The notes under the pieces: model-generated | Databases searched by the model: none | The model's input: only the letters and a program-made list of their open reading frames with translations | What the model was told of the DNA's origin: nothing | Made by a program: the position numbers and the translations under genes | Shown: one piece after another, positions 1-9,479 of the stretch | Layout of the letters: each line of letters starts with the position of its first letter | Numbering within the stretch: position 1 is the first letter of the stretch | Source of the DNA: Prochlorococcus sp. AG-402-O16 | GTDB lineage: Bacteria > Cyanobacteriota > Cyanobacteriia > PCC-6307 > Cyanobiaceae | Direction: 5' to 3' | DNA: 64,000 bases | NCBI GenBank assembly: GCA_003216415.1 | Contig: QCIY01000003.1 | Span: 1-64,000 of the forward strand

Positions 1-1
1 A

Positions 2-2770
2 TCAAAAACAAAAAATTACGATAATAGAAAAAATACTCCTGAGCTCGTCGGTGCTCCGATAAGAAAAGATGATCCAAAGATAAATCCTAATAATCAAAAA
101 AATAAACAAAACATTTCTTTTAACCAAACTAGTCCCAACAGAACTGGTTCACCTAATAGAATTAATTCTCCCAATAGACTTGGGGTGCCTAATAGACCTG
201 GGGCGCCCAATAGACCTGGTTCCCCAAACAAACCTGGATCATTCAATAGACAAGGCAATACCAATAAACCTGGCATGCCTAGTAGACCTGGATTAAGAAA
301 CAAACCTGGAGATCAAGGGAGACCTGGATCATTCAATAGACAAGGCAATACTAATAGAGCTGGAAGTCCTAGTCGTCACAATAGTAATTTCAGTCAAGGA
401 ACTTCCATTAGACAAGGTGGGGCGAATAGGCCTGGTTCTAGATTCAATGGCCAAAACTCCGCTGGCATTAGGAAACCAGTATCACCTAATGAGCTTTTGC
501 AGCTTCAAAAAACTAATAAATCTGACAAAGATAAACTTGGTACAAAGAGTAACGAAAAACAAACTGTAGAATCACCTAAACAGAAGGTGAAAGCTCCTAA
601 CAATCGTCCAAATGGTGCCCTGGGTTCCAAAAAACCACCTAATAGAACATTTTCAAATAGTTCAAAAAAACCTGGAAGGACTGATTGGGATGATAGTGCA
701 AAATTAGAAGCATTAAGAAATAAAAATCCCCAGAAACAAAGACAGAAAGTTCACATTATTGGAGAGAATGATGATTCATTAACATCTGAAACTAGTGGAT
801 ACTCAGGTGAGAAAATTTCAATATTATCAGCTAGTTTAGCCCGTCCAAAGAAAGATAAATCAACTGAACCTAAATCTCAAAAATCTATAAAACAATTTAA
901 GAAGAAGAAAAAAGAGTCCACAAGACAAAGACAGAAAAGAAGAGCTATGGAATTAAAGGCTGCAAAAGAGGCTAAGCAAGTAAGACCTGAGATGATAATA
1001 GTTCCCGAAGATAATTTAACGGTTCAAGAATTAGCTGATAAGTTAAGTCTTGAAAGTTCTGAAATAATCAAGTCTCTTTTCTTCAAAGGAATAACGGCAA
1101 CTGTAACTCAATCACTTGACTTAGCAACTATTGAAACAGTAGCGGAAGAATTTGGAGTACCTGTTTTGCAAGATGATATCCAAGAAGCTGCTGAGAAAAC
1201 AGTAGATATGATTGAATCTGATGATATTGATAATCTAATAAAAAGACCACCTGTTATTACAGTAATGGGGCATGTAGATCATGGCAAAACAAGTCTTTTA
1301 GACTCCATTAGAGAATCAAGAGTAGCCTCCGGAGAAGCAGGAGGTATAACTCAACATATAGGAGCTTATCAAGTTGAATTTGAACATGAATCTAAAAAGA
1401 AAAAATTAACTTTCCTTGATACCCCTGGTCATGAAGCCTTTACGGCAATGAGAGCAAGGGGAACTAAAGTAACTGATGTAGCTGTTCTTGTAGTAGCGGC
1501 AGATGATGGTTGTAGACCTCAAACGCTTGAAGCTATAAGTCATGCAAGAGCTGCGAAAGTACCAATTGTTGTAGCGATAAATAAAATTGATAAAGAAGGG
1601 GCATCTGCAGAAAGAGTCAAGCAGGAACTGTCAGAAAAAGATTTGATTGCTGAAGATTGGGGAGGAGATACTGTGATGGTTCCAGTGAGTGCAATCAAAA
1701 AACAAAATATTAATAAATTGCTCGAAATGATTTTATTAGTTTCAGAAGTTGAAGATCTACAAGCTAACCCTGACAGATCGGCCAAAGGAACAGTGATTGA
1801 AGCTCACCTAGATAAAGCCAAAGGTCCAGTAGCTACTTTATTAGTACAAAATGGCACCTTAAAATCTGGAGATGTTTTAGCCGCAGGTCCAATTCTCGGG
1901 AAAATTAGAGCAATGGTTGATGAAAATGGCAATAGAATCAAAGAGGCTGGACCATCATTTCCAGTTGAAGCATTAGGATTTAGTGAAGTACCAACAGCTG
2001 GCGATGAATTTGAGGTATACCCTGATGAAAAAACTGCTCGAGCTATTGTCGGAGATAGAGCCACAGATGCTAGAGCAACAAAATTAGCTCAACAAATGGC
2101 CTCCAGAAGAGTTAGCTTATCTTCCCTATCTACTCAAGCAAATGATGGTGAATTAAAAGAGTTAAACCTCATTCTCAAAGCTGATGTTCAAGGCAGTGTT
2201 GAAGCAATATTGGGATCACTAGAACAATTACCAAAAAATGAAGTTCAAGTAAGAGTTCTTCTCTCTGCCCCAGGAGAAATTACCGAGACGGATATAGACC
2301 TCGCAGCGGCCTCAGGGTCAGTTATCATTGGTTTTAACACCTCATTAGCATCTGGGGCAAAGAAAGCAGCGGATGCAAATGATGTTGACATAAGAGAATA
2401 TGAAGTAATCTATAAACTCTTAGAAGACATTCAATTGGCTATGGAAGGTCTACTCGAACCTGATCTTGTAGAAGAGTCATTGGGCAAAGCCGAAGTAAGA
2501 GCAACTTTCGCTGTTGGCAAAGGAGCTATCGCAGGCTGTTATATACAAACTGGAAAATTACAAAGAAATTGTTCTCTTAGAGTTATCAGATCAGAAAAAG
2601 TAATTTTTGAGGGTAATTTAGACTCTCTAAAAAGGTCTAAGGATGATGTAAAAGAGGTAAATACAGGATTTGAATGTGGTGTTGGTTGCGACAAATTCTC
2701 TTCGTGGATAGAAGGGGACTTAATTGAAGCATTCAAATTTGTCACTAAAAAAAGGACATTAACGCAATAA
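2..2770 (+). CDS. infB: Translation initiation factor IF-2, 5' end outside window
   Basis: IF-2 is the GTPase that brings fMet-tRNA to the 30S subunit and promotes 70S joining. The frame is open from base 2 without a stop, so the true start lies left of the window; a GTG at 185 is only an internal codon. The N-terminal part (to about base 470) is a low-complexity Asn/Arg/Pro/Gly region built from NRPG-like units, followed by a lysine-rich linker. The G domain starts near base 1250 with GHVDHGKT (about 1268-1291), then DTPGHEAF and NKID, and the C-terminal beta-barrel domains run to the TAA at 2768-2770. The 29-bp direct repeat at 232-260/322-350 lies in the N-terminal region. Family identity is certain from the G motifs. 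Confidence 0.98.
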   Translation, partial: SKTKNYDNRKNTPELVGAPIRKDDPKINPNNQKNKQNISFNQTSPNRTGSPNRINSPNRLGVPNRPGAPNRPGSPNKPGSFNRQGNTNKPGMPSRPGLRNKPGDQGRPGSFNRQGNTNRAGSPSRHNSNFSQGTSIRQGGANRPGSRFNGQNSAGIRKPVSPNELLQLQKTNKSDKDKLGTKSNEKQTVESPKQKVKAPNNRPNGALGSKKPPNRTFSNSSKKPGRTDWDDSAKLEALRNKNPQKQRQKVHIIGENDDSLTSETSGYSGEKISILSASLARPKKDKSTEPKSQKSIKQFKKKKKESTRQRQKRRAMELKAAKEAKQVRPEMIIVPEDNLTVQELADKLSLESSEIIKSLFFKGITATVTQSLDLATIETVAEEFGVPVLQDDIQEAAEKTVDMIESDDIDNLIKRPPVITVMGHVDHGKTSLLDSIRESRVASGEAGGITQHIGAYQVEFEHESKKKKLTFLDTPGHEAFTAMRARGTKVTDVAVLVVAADDGCRPQTLEAISHARAAKVPIVVAINKIDKEGASAERVKQELSEKDLIAEDWGGDTVMVPVSAIKKQNINKLLEMILLVSEVEDLQANPDRSAKGTVIEAHLDKAKGPVATLLVQNGTLKSGDVLAAGPILGKIRAMVDENGNRIKEAGPSFPVEALGFSEVPTAGDEFEVYPDEKTARAIVGDRATDARATKLAQQMASRRVSLSSLSTQANDGELKELNLILKADVQGSVEAILGSLEQLPKNEVQVRVLLSAPGEITETDIDLAAASGSVIIGFNTSLASGAKKAADANDVDIREYEVIYKLLEDIQLAMEGLLEPDLVEESLGKAEVRATFAVGKGAIAGCYIQTGKLQRNCSLRVIRSEKVIFEGNLDSLKRSKDDVKEVNTGFECGVGCDKFSSWIEGDLIEAFKFVTKKRTLTQ
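232..350 (+). repeat. 29-bp direct repeat inside the infB N-terminal region
   Basis: Bases 232-260 and 322-350 are identical (29 bp) and exactly 90 bp apart, so the duplication keeps frame and repeats the peptide [11 protein letters not shown] every 30 residues. It lies inside a longer array of shorter NRPG/NKPG-type units and suggests expansion by slippage or unequal crossover. Confidence 0.9.
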
Positions 2771-2786
2771 TTAAATATTGAAATTG

Positions 2787-3023
2787 TTAATCTTTATTCC
2801 TATCAAAGAATAATAAAGTAGGGAATAGCATACAAGCACCCAGTTGTATGAGAAGGTTGTTTTGCTGTAACTCACCTCCGCTTGCAATTTTGGAGAGCAT
2901 TATGATAAGACCCAAAAATGCCGAACCACTAAAAGCTATCCACAATATTCTTCTTAATCCCTTGAAAGGGGCCTGGGTTTCCTTTAATAACTTCTTTTTT
3001 AATTCAGGATCTATTTTTGACAT
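2787..3023 (-). CDS. DUF3493 family small membrane protein
   Basis: A 78-residue protein beginning MSKIDPELKKKLLKE. I chose the ATG at 3021-3023; an upstream in-frame TTG at 3033-3035 would add four residues. After a charged N-terminus with the motif APFKGLRR, two hydrophobic segments follow (roughly residues 25-45 and 53-70), so it is probably a two-helix membrane protein. DUF3493 proteins are widespread in cyanobacteria and plastid-bearing eukaryotes and lack a settled biochemical role. It converges on infB with a 16-bp gap and diverges from tRNA-Thr. Family assignment is from remembered motifs, not a search. Confidence 0.75.
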   Translation of the reverse strand: MSKIDPELKKKLLKETQAPFKGLRRILWIAFSGSAFLGLIIMLSKIASGGELQQNNLLIQLGACMLFPTLLFFDRNKD

Positions 3024-3078
3024 AAATACTTTCAATTATAGACTTAAGTCTATATGAAAATATTAATATTTAAATTTT

Positions 3079-3150
3079 GCCGGTATAGCTCAGAGGTAGA
3101 GCAACTGTCTCGTAAACAGTAGGTCATTGGTTCAATTCCAATTATCGGCA
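3079..3150 (+). tRNA. tRNA-Thr (anticodon CGT)
   Basis: A 72-nt cloverleaf. The acceptor stem GCCGGTA pairs with TATCGGC (one G-T pair) and the discriminator is A. The D arm is GCTC...GAGC. The anticodon stem ACTGT/ACAGT encloses the loop CTCGTAA, giving anticodon CGT. The T arm contains GGTTCAATTCC. CCA is not encoded. The following gene begins 24 nt downstream. Confidence 0.95.
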
Positions 3151-3174
3151 TTTCAAAAGCAAATCTTAAAAAAA

Positions 3175-4728
3175 ATGATTAATAGAATAATAAAATTTAA
3201 AAATCTGTATAAAATTTTAATTTTTATTCCTCTCATATTTTATTTTGGCAAGAGGAGTTACATTGCTTTTGATGAAGGATTTTATGTATTACAAGCTCGA
3301 TGGATACTTGAAAAAGGTAACTGGATAATTCCTCTTTGGTGGGATGAATATATTTTAGACAGAACTATAGGATTGCAGTTTTTAATAGCAAAATCTCAAG
3401 AAATCTTTGGAAGAAATATATTTTCCGCATATCTGCCCACTACAGTTGCTGCAATATTGATGCTATTTATAACTTACAAATTACATGAAGAATTTTTTAA
3501 TAAGAAATATGCAATTATATCTCCACTAATTCTTTCTACTACATATCTTTGGTTTGACTACTCTCACTTGGCAACTCAAGATATTATTTATTCTTGTTTG
3601 GTGACTATTGGAGTATTTTCTTTAGTCAAAATAAAAAGTAAAGATGACAAATTCTATATTCTCCTTTTTGGTATTTGGATAGGCTTATCTTTTATGATGA
3701 AAACTTTCCTAGTATTTGTCCCTTTATTATCACTCCTGCCTTTTTTATATACAAAAAAAGATCTTATATTCAGTAAATTATTTTGGCTTGGACTATTCAT
3801 TGGATTTATCCCATATTTACTTTGGTCGTTCTCTATTAACCCTTATTTGGACAAAAATATTATTTTTTACTTAATTGAAAAGTTTAACTTTCTCACTAAT
3901 AAAAATACTTTTACAAATCCTTTCTATTATTATTTTTGGAATATTCCCATAACATTCCTACCATGGAGTATTTTTGCAATTATTGGCATAATATTCAATA
4001 TTTTTGAAAGTAAAGAGAATAAATACATAATTACCTTCTTTCCCTTAATAGTGATAACCATTCAAAGTTTTTTTTCTACTAAAACTCCATACTACAATTT
4101 ACAAATTTCATCTATTTTGACGCTAAATACCTATGTAGGAATTAAATACATGTTTAATTCTAAAAGATATAAAACAATTTTTATATTTATCACTTCAAAA
4201 ATCATTCCATTATTTATAGTTGCATTAACTTTCACATATTATTTTTTCTTTAAACATTTAAGTAACTTTAACTTGAAGGAAAACACATTTATAATTCTTG
4301 GATTATTATTTTTTGGAATATCTTGGTCATTCATAAAACATAATTACTCATTCAAAGAAATATTAGTAACTCTAATAATTGGACCTTACTTGTTAACTTC
4401 ATGTCTATTGCAATCAGGATTATTCACTGATAGATCAAAAGAACTAAGAGAACAAATGGAATACATATCATCTATTGATATAGTAAAAAAACAGCCTATC
4501 ATGGTTGATAAAAAAAGTATAAACAGCTCTCAATCTCAATCAAAAATCATTCAAATTTCTTTATTAACTCCTAGATTAGGTGAAGGTATAGAAAGTATAG
4601 ATCAGTTAAAAAAATCTGAATTAGCGTGGTCAACTGAAACTAAAGAATTAAAAAACAATAATTATTCTTACGAAGTTATATATAAAAATGATATTTTAAA
4701 ACCATGGAAATTAATATTAAAAAAATAA
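3175..4728 (+). CDS. ArnT/PMT-like membrane glycosyltransferase (GT39 superfamily)
   Basis: A 517-residue polytopic membrane protein. The frame extends upstream to a TTG inside the tRNA, so I use the first ATG after it. The first helix ends at about residue 25 and is followed by the acidic FDEGFY motif (D33-E34), the place where ArnT and protein O-mannosyltransferases carry a catalytic aspartate in the first periplasmic loop. The motif WWDEYILDRTIGLQFL follows. About ten further hydrophobic stretches run to residue 430, with a soluble tail. Such enzymes move a sugar from a polyprenyl-phosphate carrier to a lipid, glycan or protein; the substrate cannot be read from the sequence. The next gene (GT2) may supply the carrier-linked sugar. 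Composition is very AT-rich. Confidence 0.8.
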   Translation: MINRIIKFKNLYKILIFIPLIFYFGKRSYIAFDEGFYVLQARWILEKGNWIIPLWWDEYILDRTIGLQFLIAKSQEIFGRNIFSAYLPTTVAAILMLFITYKLHEEFFNKKYAIISPLILSTTYLWFDYSHLATQDIIYSCLVTIGVFSLVKIKSKDDKFYILLFGIWIGLSFMMKTFLVFVPLLSLLPFLYTKKDLIFSKLFWLGLFIGFIPYLLWSFSINPYLDKNIIFYLIEKFNFLTNKNTFTNPFYYYFWNIPITFLPWSIFAIIGIIFNIFESKENKYIITFFPLIVITIQSFFSTKTPYYNLQISSILTLNTYVGIKYMFNSKRYKTIFIFITSKIIPLFIVALTFTYYFFFKHLSNFNLKENTFIILGLLFFGISWSFIKHNYSFKEILVTLIIGPYLLTSCLLQSGLFTDRSKELREQMEYISSIDIVKKQPIMVDKKSINSSQSQSKIIQISLLTPRLGEGIESIDQLKKSELAWSTETKELKNNNYSYEVIYKNDILKPWKLILKK

Positions 4729-4773
4729 GTAAGTCAGATCAATTAAAGTGTCTATATTAGGCTTTATGGAGTA

Positions 4774-5865
4774 ATGGAAACAGTTTGTTCTTGGGATTTA
4801 ACGAATAATAATCTTCATCAATTATTCAAAAATAAAAACGAATTTATTTCTATTAAAGTCCGGGGTAATACTTGGGAGCCAATAACTAGATGGCTGAGAT
4901 TAGATTCAAGAATTTTTAAAGAAACTACTAGCAAAGCAAGAATAACCTTATGCGATATTGAATCTCTTGCAGAAATTTATAACTATAGATCCATTAGATG
5001 GAAAGCAAAAAAATTAACACCTTTACCAACTAAACTAATTCCAAAATCCCTAAAAAATATTTTTCGCAAACTGCCGATTATCAAACAACTTGCCTATGAA
5101 CTAGAAATAGTTTTTTACAACTATAAGGAAACCAATTTCAACCATCTAATTTCAATAGTAATTCCTGCAAGAAATGAAGCTGGAAATAAAGAACTTTTAA
5201 TAAACGCATTAAATAAATTTAAAAGAATACCCAACAAATTGGAAATTATATTTGTTGAAGGCAATAGTAATGATAATACGTATAAAATTCTGAAAGAGTT
5301 AAAAGAAAGTTTCTCAGATTTTTTCAAGATATCTCTTTTAAAACAAACTTCTAAAGGCAAGAAAAATGCTGTTGTAGAGGGATTTAATATTTCTTCTGGC
5401 AAAACTCTCGCAATTATTGATAGTGATTTTACTGTAGATATTGATGACAGTATTGCAGCAATTATGGAATCAACCAAAAATGATAATATCTTAATAAATT
5501 GTGCCCGCACAACTTTCCCAATGGAAAAAGATGCAATGAGATGGGCTAATTATATAGGTAACAGACTCTTTGCAATATTTCTATCAATTCTCATAAATAA
5601 GCCAATATCAGATTCACTTTGTGGAACAAAAGTTTTTTCAAGAAAATTCTTTAAACTTATGAAACAAAACGGAAGTTGGGATTCCAAGTCTGACCCATTT
5701 GGAGACTTCACAATAATATTTGAAGCAGCAAAGAATAATATCAAAATACTTAATTATCCAGTTAGATATTATGCTAGAAAATCTGGGGCACCAAATATAT
5801 CTAGATGGATTGATGGATTAAAACTGCTCAAAGTATGCTGGATTTATATGATTTCTGATCTTTGA
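4774..5865 (+). CDS. GT2 glycosyltransferase carrying a methyltransferase C-terminal remnant
   Basis: A 363-residue protein. From about residue 124 it is a GT-A fold family 2 transferase: ISIVIPARNEAG at the start of the Rossmann core, a glycine/lysine loop (TSKGKKNAV), and the metal/nucleotide-binding DSD at 216-218, followed by a CGTK-type acceptor loop. There is no C-terminal membrane pair. Residues 1-120 are not part of the GT fold. They have the look of the last third of the SAM methyltransferase half of known methyltransferase-GT2 fusion proteins (WEP near 34-36, a DIESL stretch near 61-65, an IPKSL...LP segment near 89-101), but no SAM-binding glycine motif is present. The ATG at 4774 overlaps an upstream stop as TAATG. 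The GT2 call is firm; the remnant idea is inference. Confidence 0.8.
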   Translation: METVCSWDLTNNNLHQLFKNKNEFISIKVRGNTWEPITRWLRLDSRIFKETTSKARITLCDIESLAEIYNYRSIRWKAKKLTPLPTKLIPKSLKNIFRKLPIIKQLAYELEIVFYNYKETNFNHLISIVIPARNEAGNKELLINALNKFKRIPNKLEIIFVEGNSNDNTYKILKELKESFSDFFKISLLKQTSKGKKNAVVEGFNISSGKTLAIIDSDFTVDIDDSIAAIMESTKNDNILINCARTTFPMEKDAMRWANYIGNRLFAIFLSILINKPISDSLCGTKVFSRKFFKLMKQNGSWDSKSDPFGDFTIIFEAAKNNIKILNYPVRYYARKSGAPNISRWIDGLKLLKVCWIYMISDL

Positions 5866-5972
5866 ATATAAATGAAATTTCAGTAGTATTTTCTAAAGAT
5901 TTTTATTTTCGCCAAATTAGTTATAAAGTGGTTAGATTCTTAATAGAGATAAATCCATAAGAATTTCATGGC

Positions 5973-7592
5973 ATGAATTTTAATTTTGAATTCAAAAAAT
6001 TAAATAAAAAAAAATTTTACAGAAAGAACTACGGGAAAATTCTCACTGTAAGACTTCCTTGTAATCCAATATTCCCAATAGGACCGATTTATTTAGTTGA
6101 CCATATTCATAAATGTTTCCCAAATATTGAGCAGCAATTTATTGATCTTGCAATAATTCCATCTAATAAAGTTTCCAAATATTTAGCAAGAAAAATTGAT
6201 CAATTTAGACCTCATCTAATCATTTTTTCTTGGAGAGATATACAAATTTATGCACCTGTTGATGGCAGAAGTGGGAATCCTCTACAGAACTCGTTTGAGG
6301 TTTTCTATTCAAAAAATATCCTCAAAAAAATCAGAGGTTCTTGGGGAGGATTAAAACTAGTGGCGTCCCATTATGGAGAAATATACAGAAATACTTCTCT
6401 AATCAAGATGGGACTTAATAGAGCACAAAAATATAACAAAGATGTAAAAGTTATCTTAGGAGGTGGAGCTGTTAGTGTTTTCTATGAACAATTAGGAAAT
6501 TTACTTCCAAAAGGAACGGTAATTTCTATTGGAGAAGGAGAAAATCTCATTGAAAAAATTATTAGGGATGATTCGATAGAGGAAGAAAGATGTTACCTGG
6601 CTGGACAGAAACCTCGAAACAAATTAATACATGAACAACCCTCAGGCACTATTAAAACAGCCTGCAACTATAAATATATTCAATCAATATGGCCAGAATT
6701 TAAGTGGTATATAGAAGATAGAGATTACTATGTAGGAGTGCAAACTAAAAGAGGTTGTCCTCATAATTGTTGTTTCTGTGTTTATACAGTTGTAGAAGGG
6801 AAAAAGGTTCGTGTTAATCCTGTTAACGAAGTAATAAAGGAAATGAAGCAATTGTATGATCTTGGAGTCAGAGGGTTTTGGTTCACAGATGCGCAGTTTA
6901 TACCAGCAAAAAAACACATTGAAGATGCAAAAACACTTTTGCAAGCAATAAAAGATCAAGGCTGGGATGACATTAATTGGGCTGCATATATCAGAGCAGA
7001 TAATATTGATGCTGATCTTGCTCAGCTTATGGTAGATACAGGTATGAGTTATTTTGAAATAGGCATCACTTCAGGATCTCAAGAGCTTGTTAGGAAAATG
7101 AGGTTAGCATATGACCTTGAAACAGTATTAAATAATTGCAGAATGTTAGTCAAATCAGGTTTCAAAAATCACGTTTCAGTTAATTATTCATTTAATGTTT
7201 TTGATGAAACGCCAAGCACCATCAGACAAACTATTGCTTACCATCGAGAATTAGAAAATATTTTTGGGAAAGGGTTAGTTGACCCAGCTATATTTTTCAT
7301 AGGATTACAACCTCATACTCTTCTTGAAAAATACGCATTAGATCATAAAATTTTAAAGCCTAATTACAATCCAATGAGTATGATGCCATGGACAGCAAGA
7401 AAACTTTTATGGAACCCAGGATCCTTAGGGAAGAAACTTGGTCAAGTTTGTTTAGAAGCCTTTGATAATAAAGAAGATGAATTTGGTAAAACAGTTATGA
7501 ATATTCTCGAAAGAGAATATGGTAAGTCCTCCTTAAAAGAATCTTTAAAAGTTCGTCCCTTATCGGAAAGGAAACTAGCCCACTCAAAATAA
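5973..7592 (+). CDS. Radical SAM protein with an N-terminal B12-binding-like domain
   Basis: A 539-residue protein. Residues about 20-200 look like a Rossmann-type cobalamin-binding domain (alternating strands, VILGGGAVS near 160-168), but the DxHxxG motif of base-off cobalamin binding is not visible. The radical SAM core begins at GCPHNCCFC, giving the CxxxCxxC cluster ligands C262, C266 and C269, followed by GFWFTDAQF, AAYIRAD and FEIGITSGS, typical barrel strands. The C-terminal 100 residues are a family-specific extension. Proteins of this B12-radical SAM class carry out methylations, cyclisations or rearrangements; no substrate is indicated. It is followed convergently by clpS after 15 bp. 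It resembles uncharacterised Fe-S oxidoreductases of cyanobacteria. Confidence 0.85.
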   Translation: MNFNFEFKKLNKKKFYRKNYGKILTVRLPCNPIFPIGPIYLVDHIHKCFPNIEQQFIDLAIIPSNKVSKYLARKIDQFRPHLIIFSWRDIQIYAPVDGRSGNPLQNSFEVFYSKNILKKIRGSWGGLKLVASHYGEIYRNTSLIKMGLNRAQKYNKDVKVILGGGAVSVFYEQLGNLLPKGTVISIGEGENLIEKIIRDDSIEEERCYLAGQKPRNKLIHEQPSGTIKTACNYKYIQSIWPEFKWYIEDRDYYVGVQTKRGCPHNCCFCVYTVVEGKKVRVNPVNEVIKEMKQLYDLGVRGFWFTDAQFIPAKKHIEDAKTLLQAIKDQGWDDINWAAYIRADNIDADLAQLMVDTGMSYFEIGITSGSQELVRKMRLAYDLETVLNNCRMLVKSGFKNHVSVNYSFNVFDETPSTIRQTIAYHRELENIFGKGLVDPAIFFIGLQPHTLLEKYALDHKILKPNYNPMSMMPWTARKLLWNPGSLGKKLGQVCLEAFDNKEDEFGKTVMNILEREYGKSSLKESLKVRPLSERKLAHSK

Positions 7593-7607
7593 TAAATTTA
7601 AGAGTTA

Positions 7608-7925
7608 TTAGTCCTCTTTTTCAATTGAACTAGAAATCCCTTTTGATTTTAATGATTCTGAATAAAATTCTGCTGGCTCTAAATCACAAACAATTACTAA
7701 ACCAATACCTGTGTTGTGAGCCTCTAGCATTATAGAAATGGCATCTTGCTCGCTTAATTGAGGAACAACTTCTCTTAGTGTAATAGTTACATACTCCATA
7801 GAATTAACTGGATCATTATGAAGTAAGACTTTATATTTGGGAGATTTATTTTTTAATTCAATAGGTTGGTTTTCAATAACTGCTGAATTATTACTTACAC
7901 TTTGTTCTGAATTTATAGATAACAT
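7608..7925 (-). CDS. clpS: ClpS adaptor protein
   Basis: A 105-residue protein with the ClpS core KYKVLLHNDPVNSMEYVTI, in which the HNDPVN stretch forms part of the pocket for N-degron residues, followed by AHNTGIGLVIVCD and EPAEFYSESL. The adaptor delivers substrates with destabilising N-termini to ClpC-ClpP. The first 28 residues are a flexible Ser/Asn-rich extension, as expected for the segment that enters the Clp ring. It starts at an ATG and lies 31 bp downstream of dapL on the same strand. Cyanobacteria often have two ClpS paralogs; which this is I cannot tell. Confidence 0.93.
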   Translation of the reverse strand: MLSINSEQSVSNNSAVIENQPIELKNKSPKYKVLLHNDPVNSMEYVTITLREVVPQLSEQDAISIMLEAHNTGIGLVIVCDLEPAEFYSESLKSKGISSSIEKED

Positions 7926-7956
7926 TAAGCTTTTAGAAACTAAATAATACTAATAA

Positions 7957-9183
7957 TTATATAGTAATTATTCTTTCCATTGCATCAATGACATTAGATC
8001 GTGAGTTAAATGCTGATAAACGAAAATATCCTTCTCCTGATAATCCAAATCCGCTTCCAGGTGTCCCCACGACACTTACTTTTTGAAGAAGGAAATCAAA
8101 AAAGTCCCATGATGTCATTTGATCTGGAACTTTGATCCATATATAAGGAGCATTATCCCCACCATAAACTTTATATCCTGCAGTCTGAAGTTTATTTTTC
8201 ATAATTGCTGCATTTTCCATATAAAAATCAATTAAACCTCTAACCTCCTTTTTTCCTTCCAGCGAATAAACAGCCTCTGCTCCTCTTTGAACGATATAGC
8301 TTACTCCATTGAATTTTGTAGATTGTCGCCTATTCCAAAGAGACCATAACTCTATTTTTTCATTTTTTGAACTGAAACCTAAAAGATTTTTAGGTACTAC
8401 TGTATAAGCACATCTTGTTCCAGTAAATCCTGCATTCTTTGAAAAAGATCTAAATTCAATAGCGCATTCCTTTGCCCCCTCAATCTCATATATTGAGTGA
8501 GGTATATCCTTATCTTGGATAAATGCCTCATAAGCTGCATCAAAAAGTATTAAAGATTTGTTTTTGATGGCATAATCAACCCACTTTTTCAATTCTTCTT
8601 TTGTAATCGTTGCTCCAGTAGGGTTATTTGGAAAACAAAGATATAAAATATCAACTTTACTTTTAGGTAATTCTGGCAGAAAGTTATTATCCTCGTTTAT
8701 TGCAAGATATTTCAATCCTTGATAAGTACCATCTTCGAGAACATCTCCAGTTCTTCCCGTCATAACATTACTATCTACATAAACGGGGTAAACAGGATCT
8801 GTTACGGCAATTGAATTATCTTTGCCAAGAATATCTAAAATATTACTACTATCACATTTTGAACCATCTGATACAAAGATTTCTTCAGGTAAGATTTCAC
8901 ATCCTCTTGAAAAAAAATCATGCTCAGATATTTTTTCTCTAAGCCAAGAATAACCTTGTTCTGGCCCATAACCTCTAAAACCTTGAGAAGTTCCCATATC
9001 ATTTAAAGCTTTTGCCATGGCATCTCTGCAGGCTTTAGGTAAAGGTTCTGTAACGTCTCCTATACCAAGCTTAATTAAGTTAGAACTCTTGTCTGATTGA
9101 GAATATAGTTTTACCCTTTTAGCAATTTCAGGAAATAAATAACCGGCTTTGAGTTTTAAATAATTTTCGTTTACTTGAACCAC
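7957..9183 (-). CDS. dapL: LL-diaminopimelate aminotransferase
   Basis: A fold-type I PLP enzyme that converts tetrahydrodipicolinate directly to LL-diaminopimelate, the lysine/peptidoglycan shortcut used by cyanobacteria, plants and chlamydiae. It contains [13 protein letters not shown], the [10 protein letters not shown] substrate loop, [17 protein letters not shown] and the PLP-lysine motif [13 protein letters not shown] chose the GTG at 9181-9183 (408 residues, the usual length) over an upstream TTG at 9193-9195 that would add four residues. It is divergent from rne across a 296-bp gap and may be cotranscribed with clpS. Confidence 0.95.
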   Translation of the reverse strand: MVQVNENYLKLKAGYLFPEIAKRVKLYSQSDKSSNLIKLGIGDVTEPLPKACRDAMAKALNDMGTSQGFRGYGPEQGYSWLREKISEHDFFSRGCEILPEEIFVSDGSKCDSSNILDILGKDNSIAVTDPVYPVYVDSNVMTGRTGDVLEDGTYQGLKYLAINEDNNFLPELPKSKVDILYLCFPNNPTGATITKEELKKWVDYAIKNKSLILFDAAYEAFIQDKDIPHSIYEIEGAKECAIEFRSFSKNAGFTGTRCAYTVVPKNLLGFSSKNEKIELWSLWNRRQSTKFNGVSYIVQRGAEAVYSLEGKKEVRGLIDFYMENAAIMKNKLQTAGYKVYGGDNAPYIWIKVPDQMTSWDFFDFLLQKVSVVGTPGSGFGLSGEGYFRLSAFNSRSNVIDAMERIITI

Positions 9184-9479
9184 TTTACATAACAAAATCT
9201 AACCAATATAAGGATAATGGATCAACGTGCTTTAGTGGTGATTAGATGTTAATATTATTGTAGTTATGATTAAATCAAGAGATGATCATGGCTATGAATT
9301 CAATTTCAAATAGTTTGAAAGTCGTCTAAGGCTTAATACATAGCAGAATTAAATTGTTATTAATCTTAATTTTAAAAAGTAAATAATAATAGCTATAACG
9401 GTTGCTTTCTTAAAAGAGAAAAAATTTAACTTTTTATTTTAGATGATTTTCAAAATTCAAACCATTAATAATCAATTAT
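9184..9479. promoter_or_regulatory. Divergent dapL/rne intergenic region with a 17-bp dyad
   Basis: This 296-bp gap must hold the promoters of dapL (minus) and rne (plus). The clearest structure is a perfect dyad TTTCAAA-TAG-TTTGAAA at 9304-9320, a possible operator. The last 80 bases before rne are rich in U and A, as expected for the autoregulated 5' leader of RNase E. No RNA gene or further ORF is visible. Confidence 0.5.

Noticed and set aside
94-303. Leu/Gly/Pro-rich minus-strand ORF opposite infB
   Set aside because: It mirrors the NRPG repeat array on the opposite strand and has no independent coding signs.
3127-3174. Extension of the GT39 gene to a TTG inside tRNA-Thr
   Set aside because: It would make the protein start within a tRNA gene; the first ATG after the tRNA gives a normal N-terminal membrane helix.
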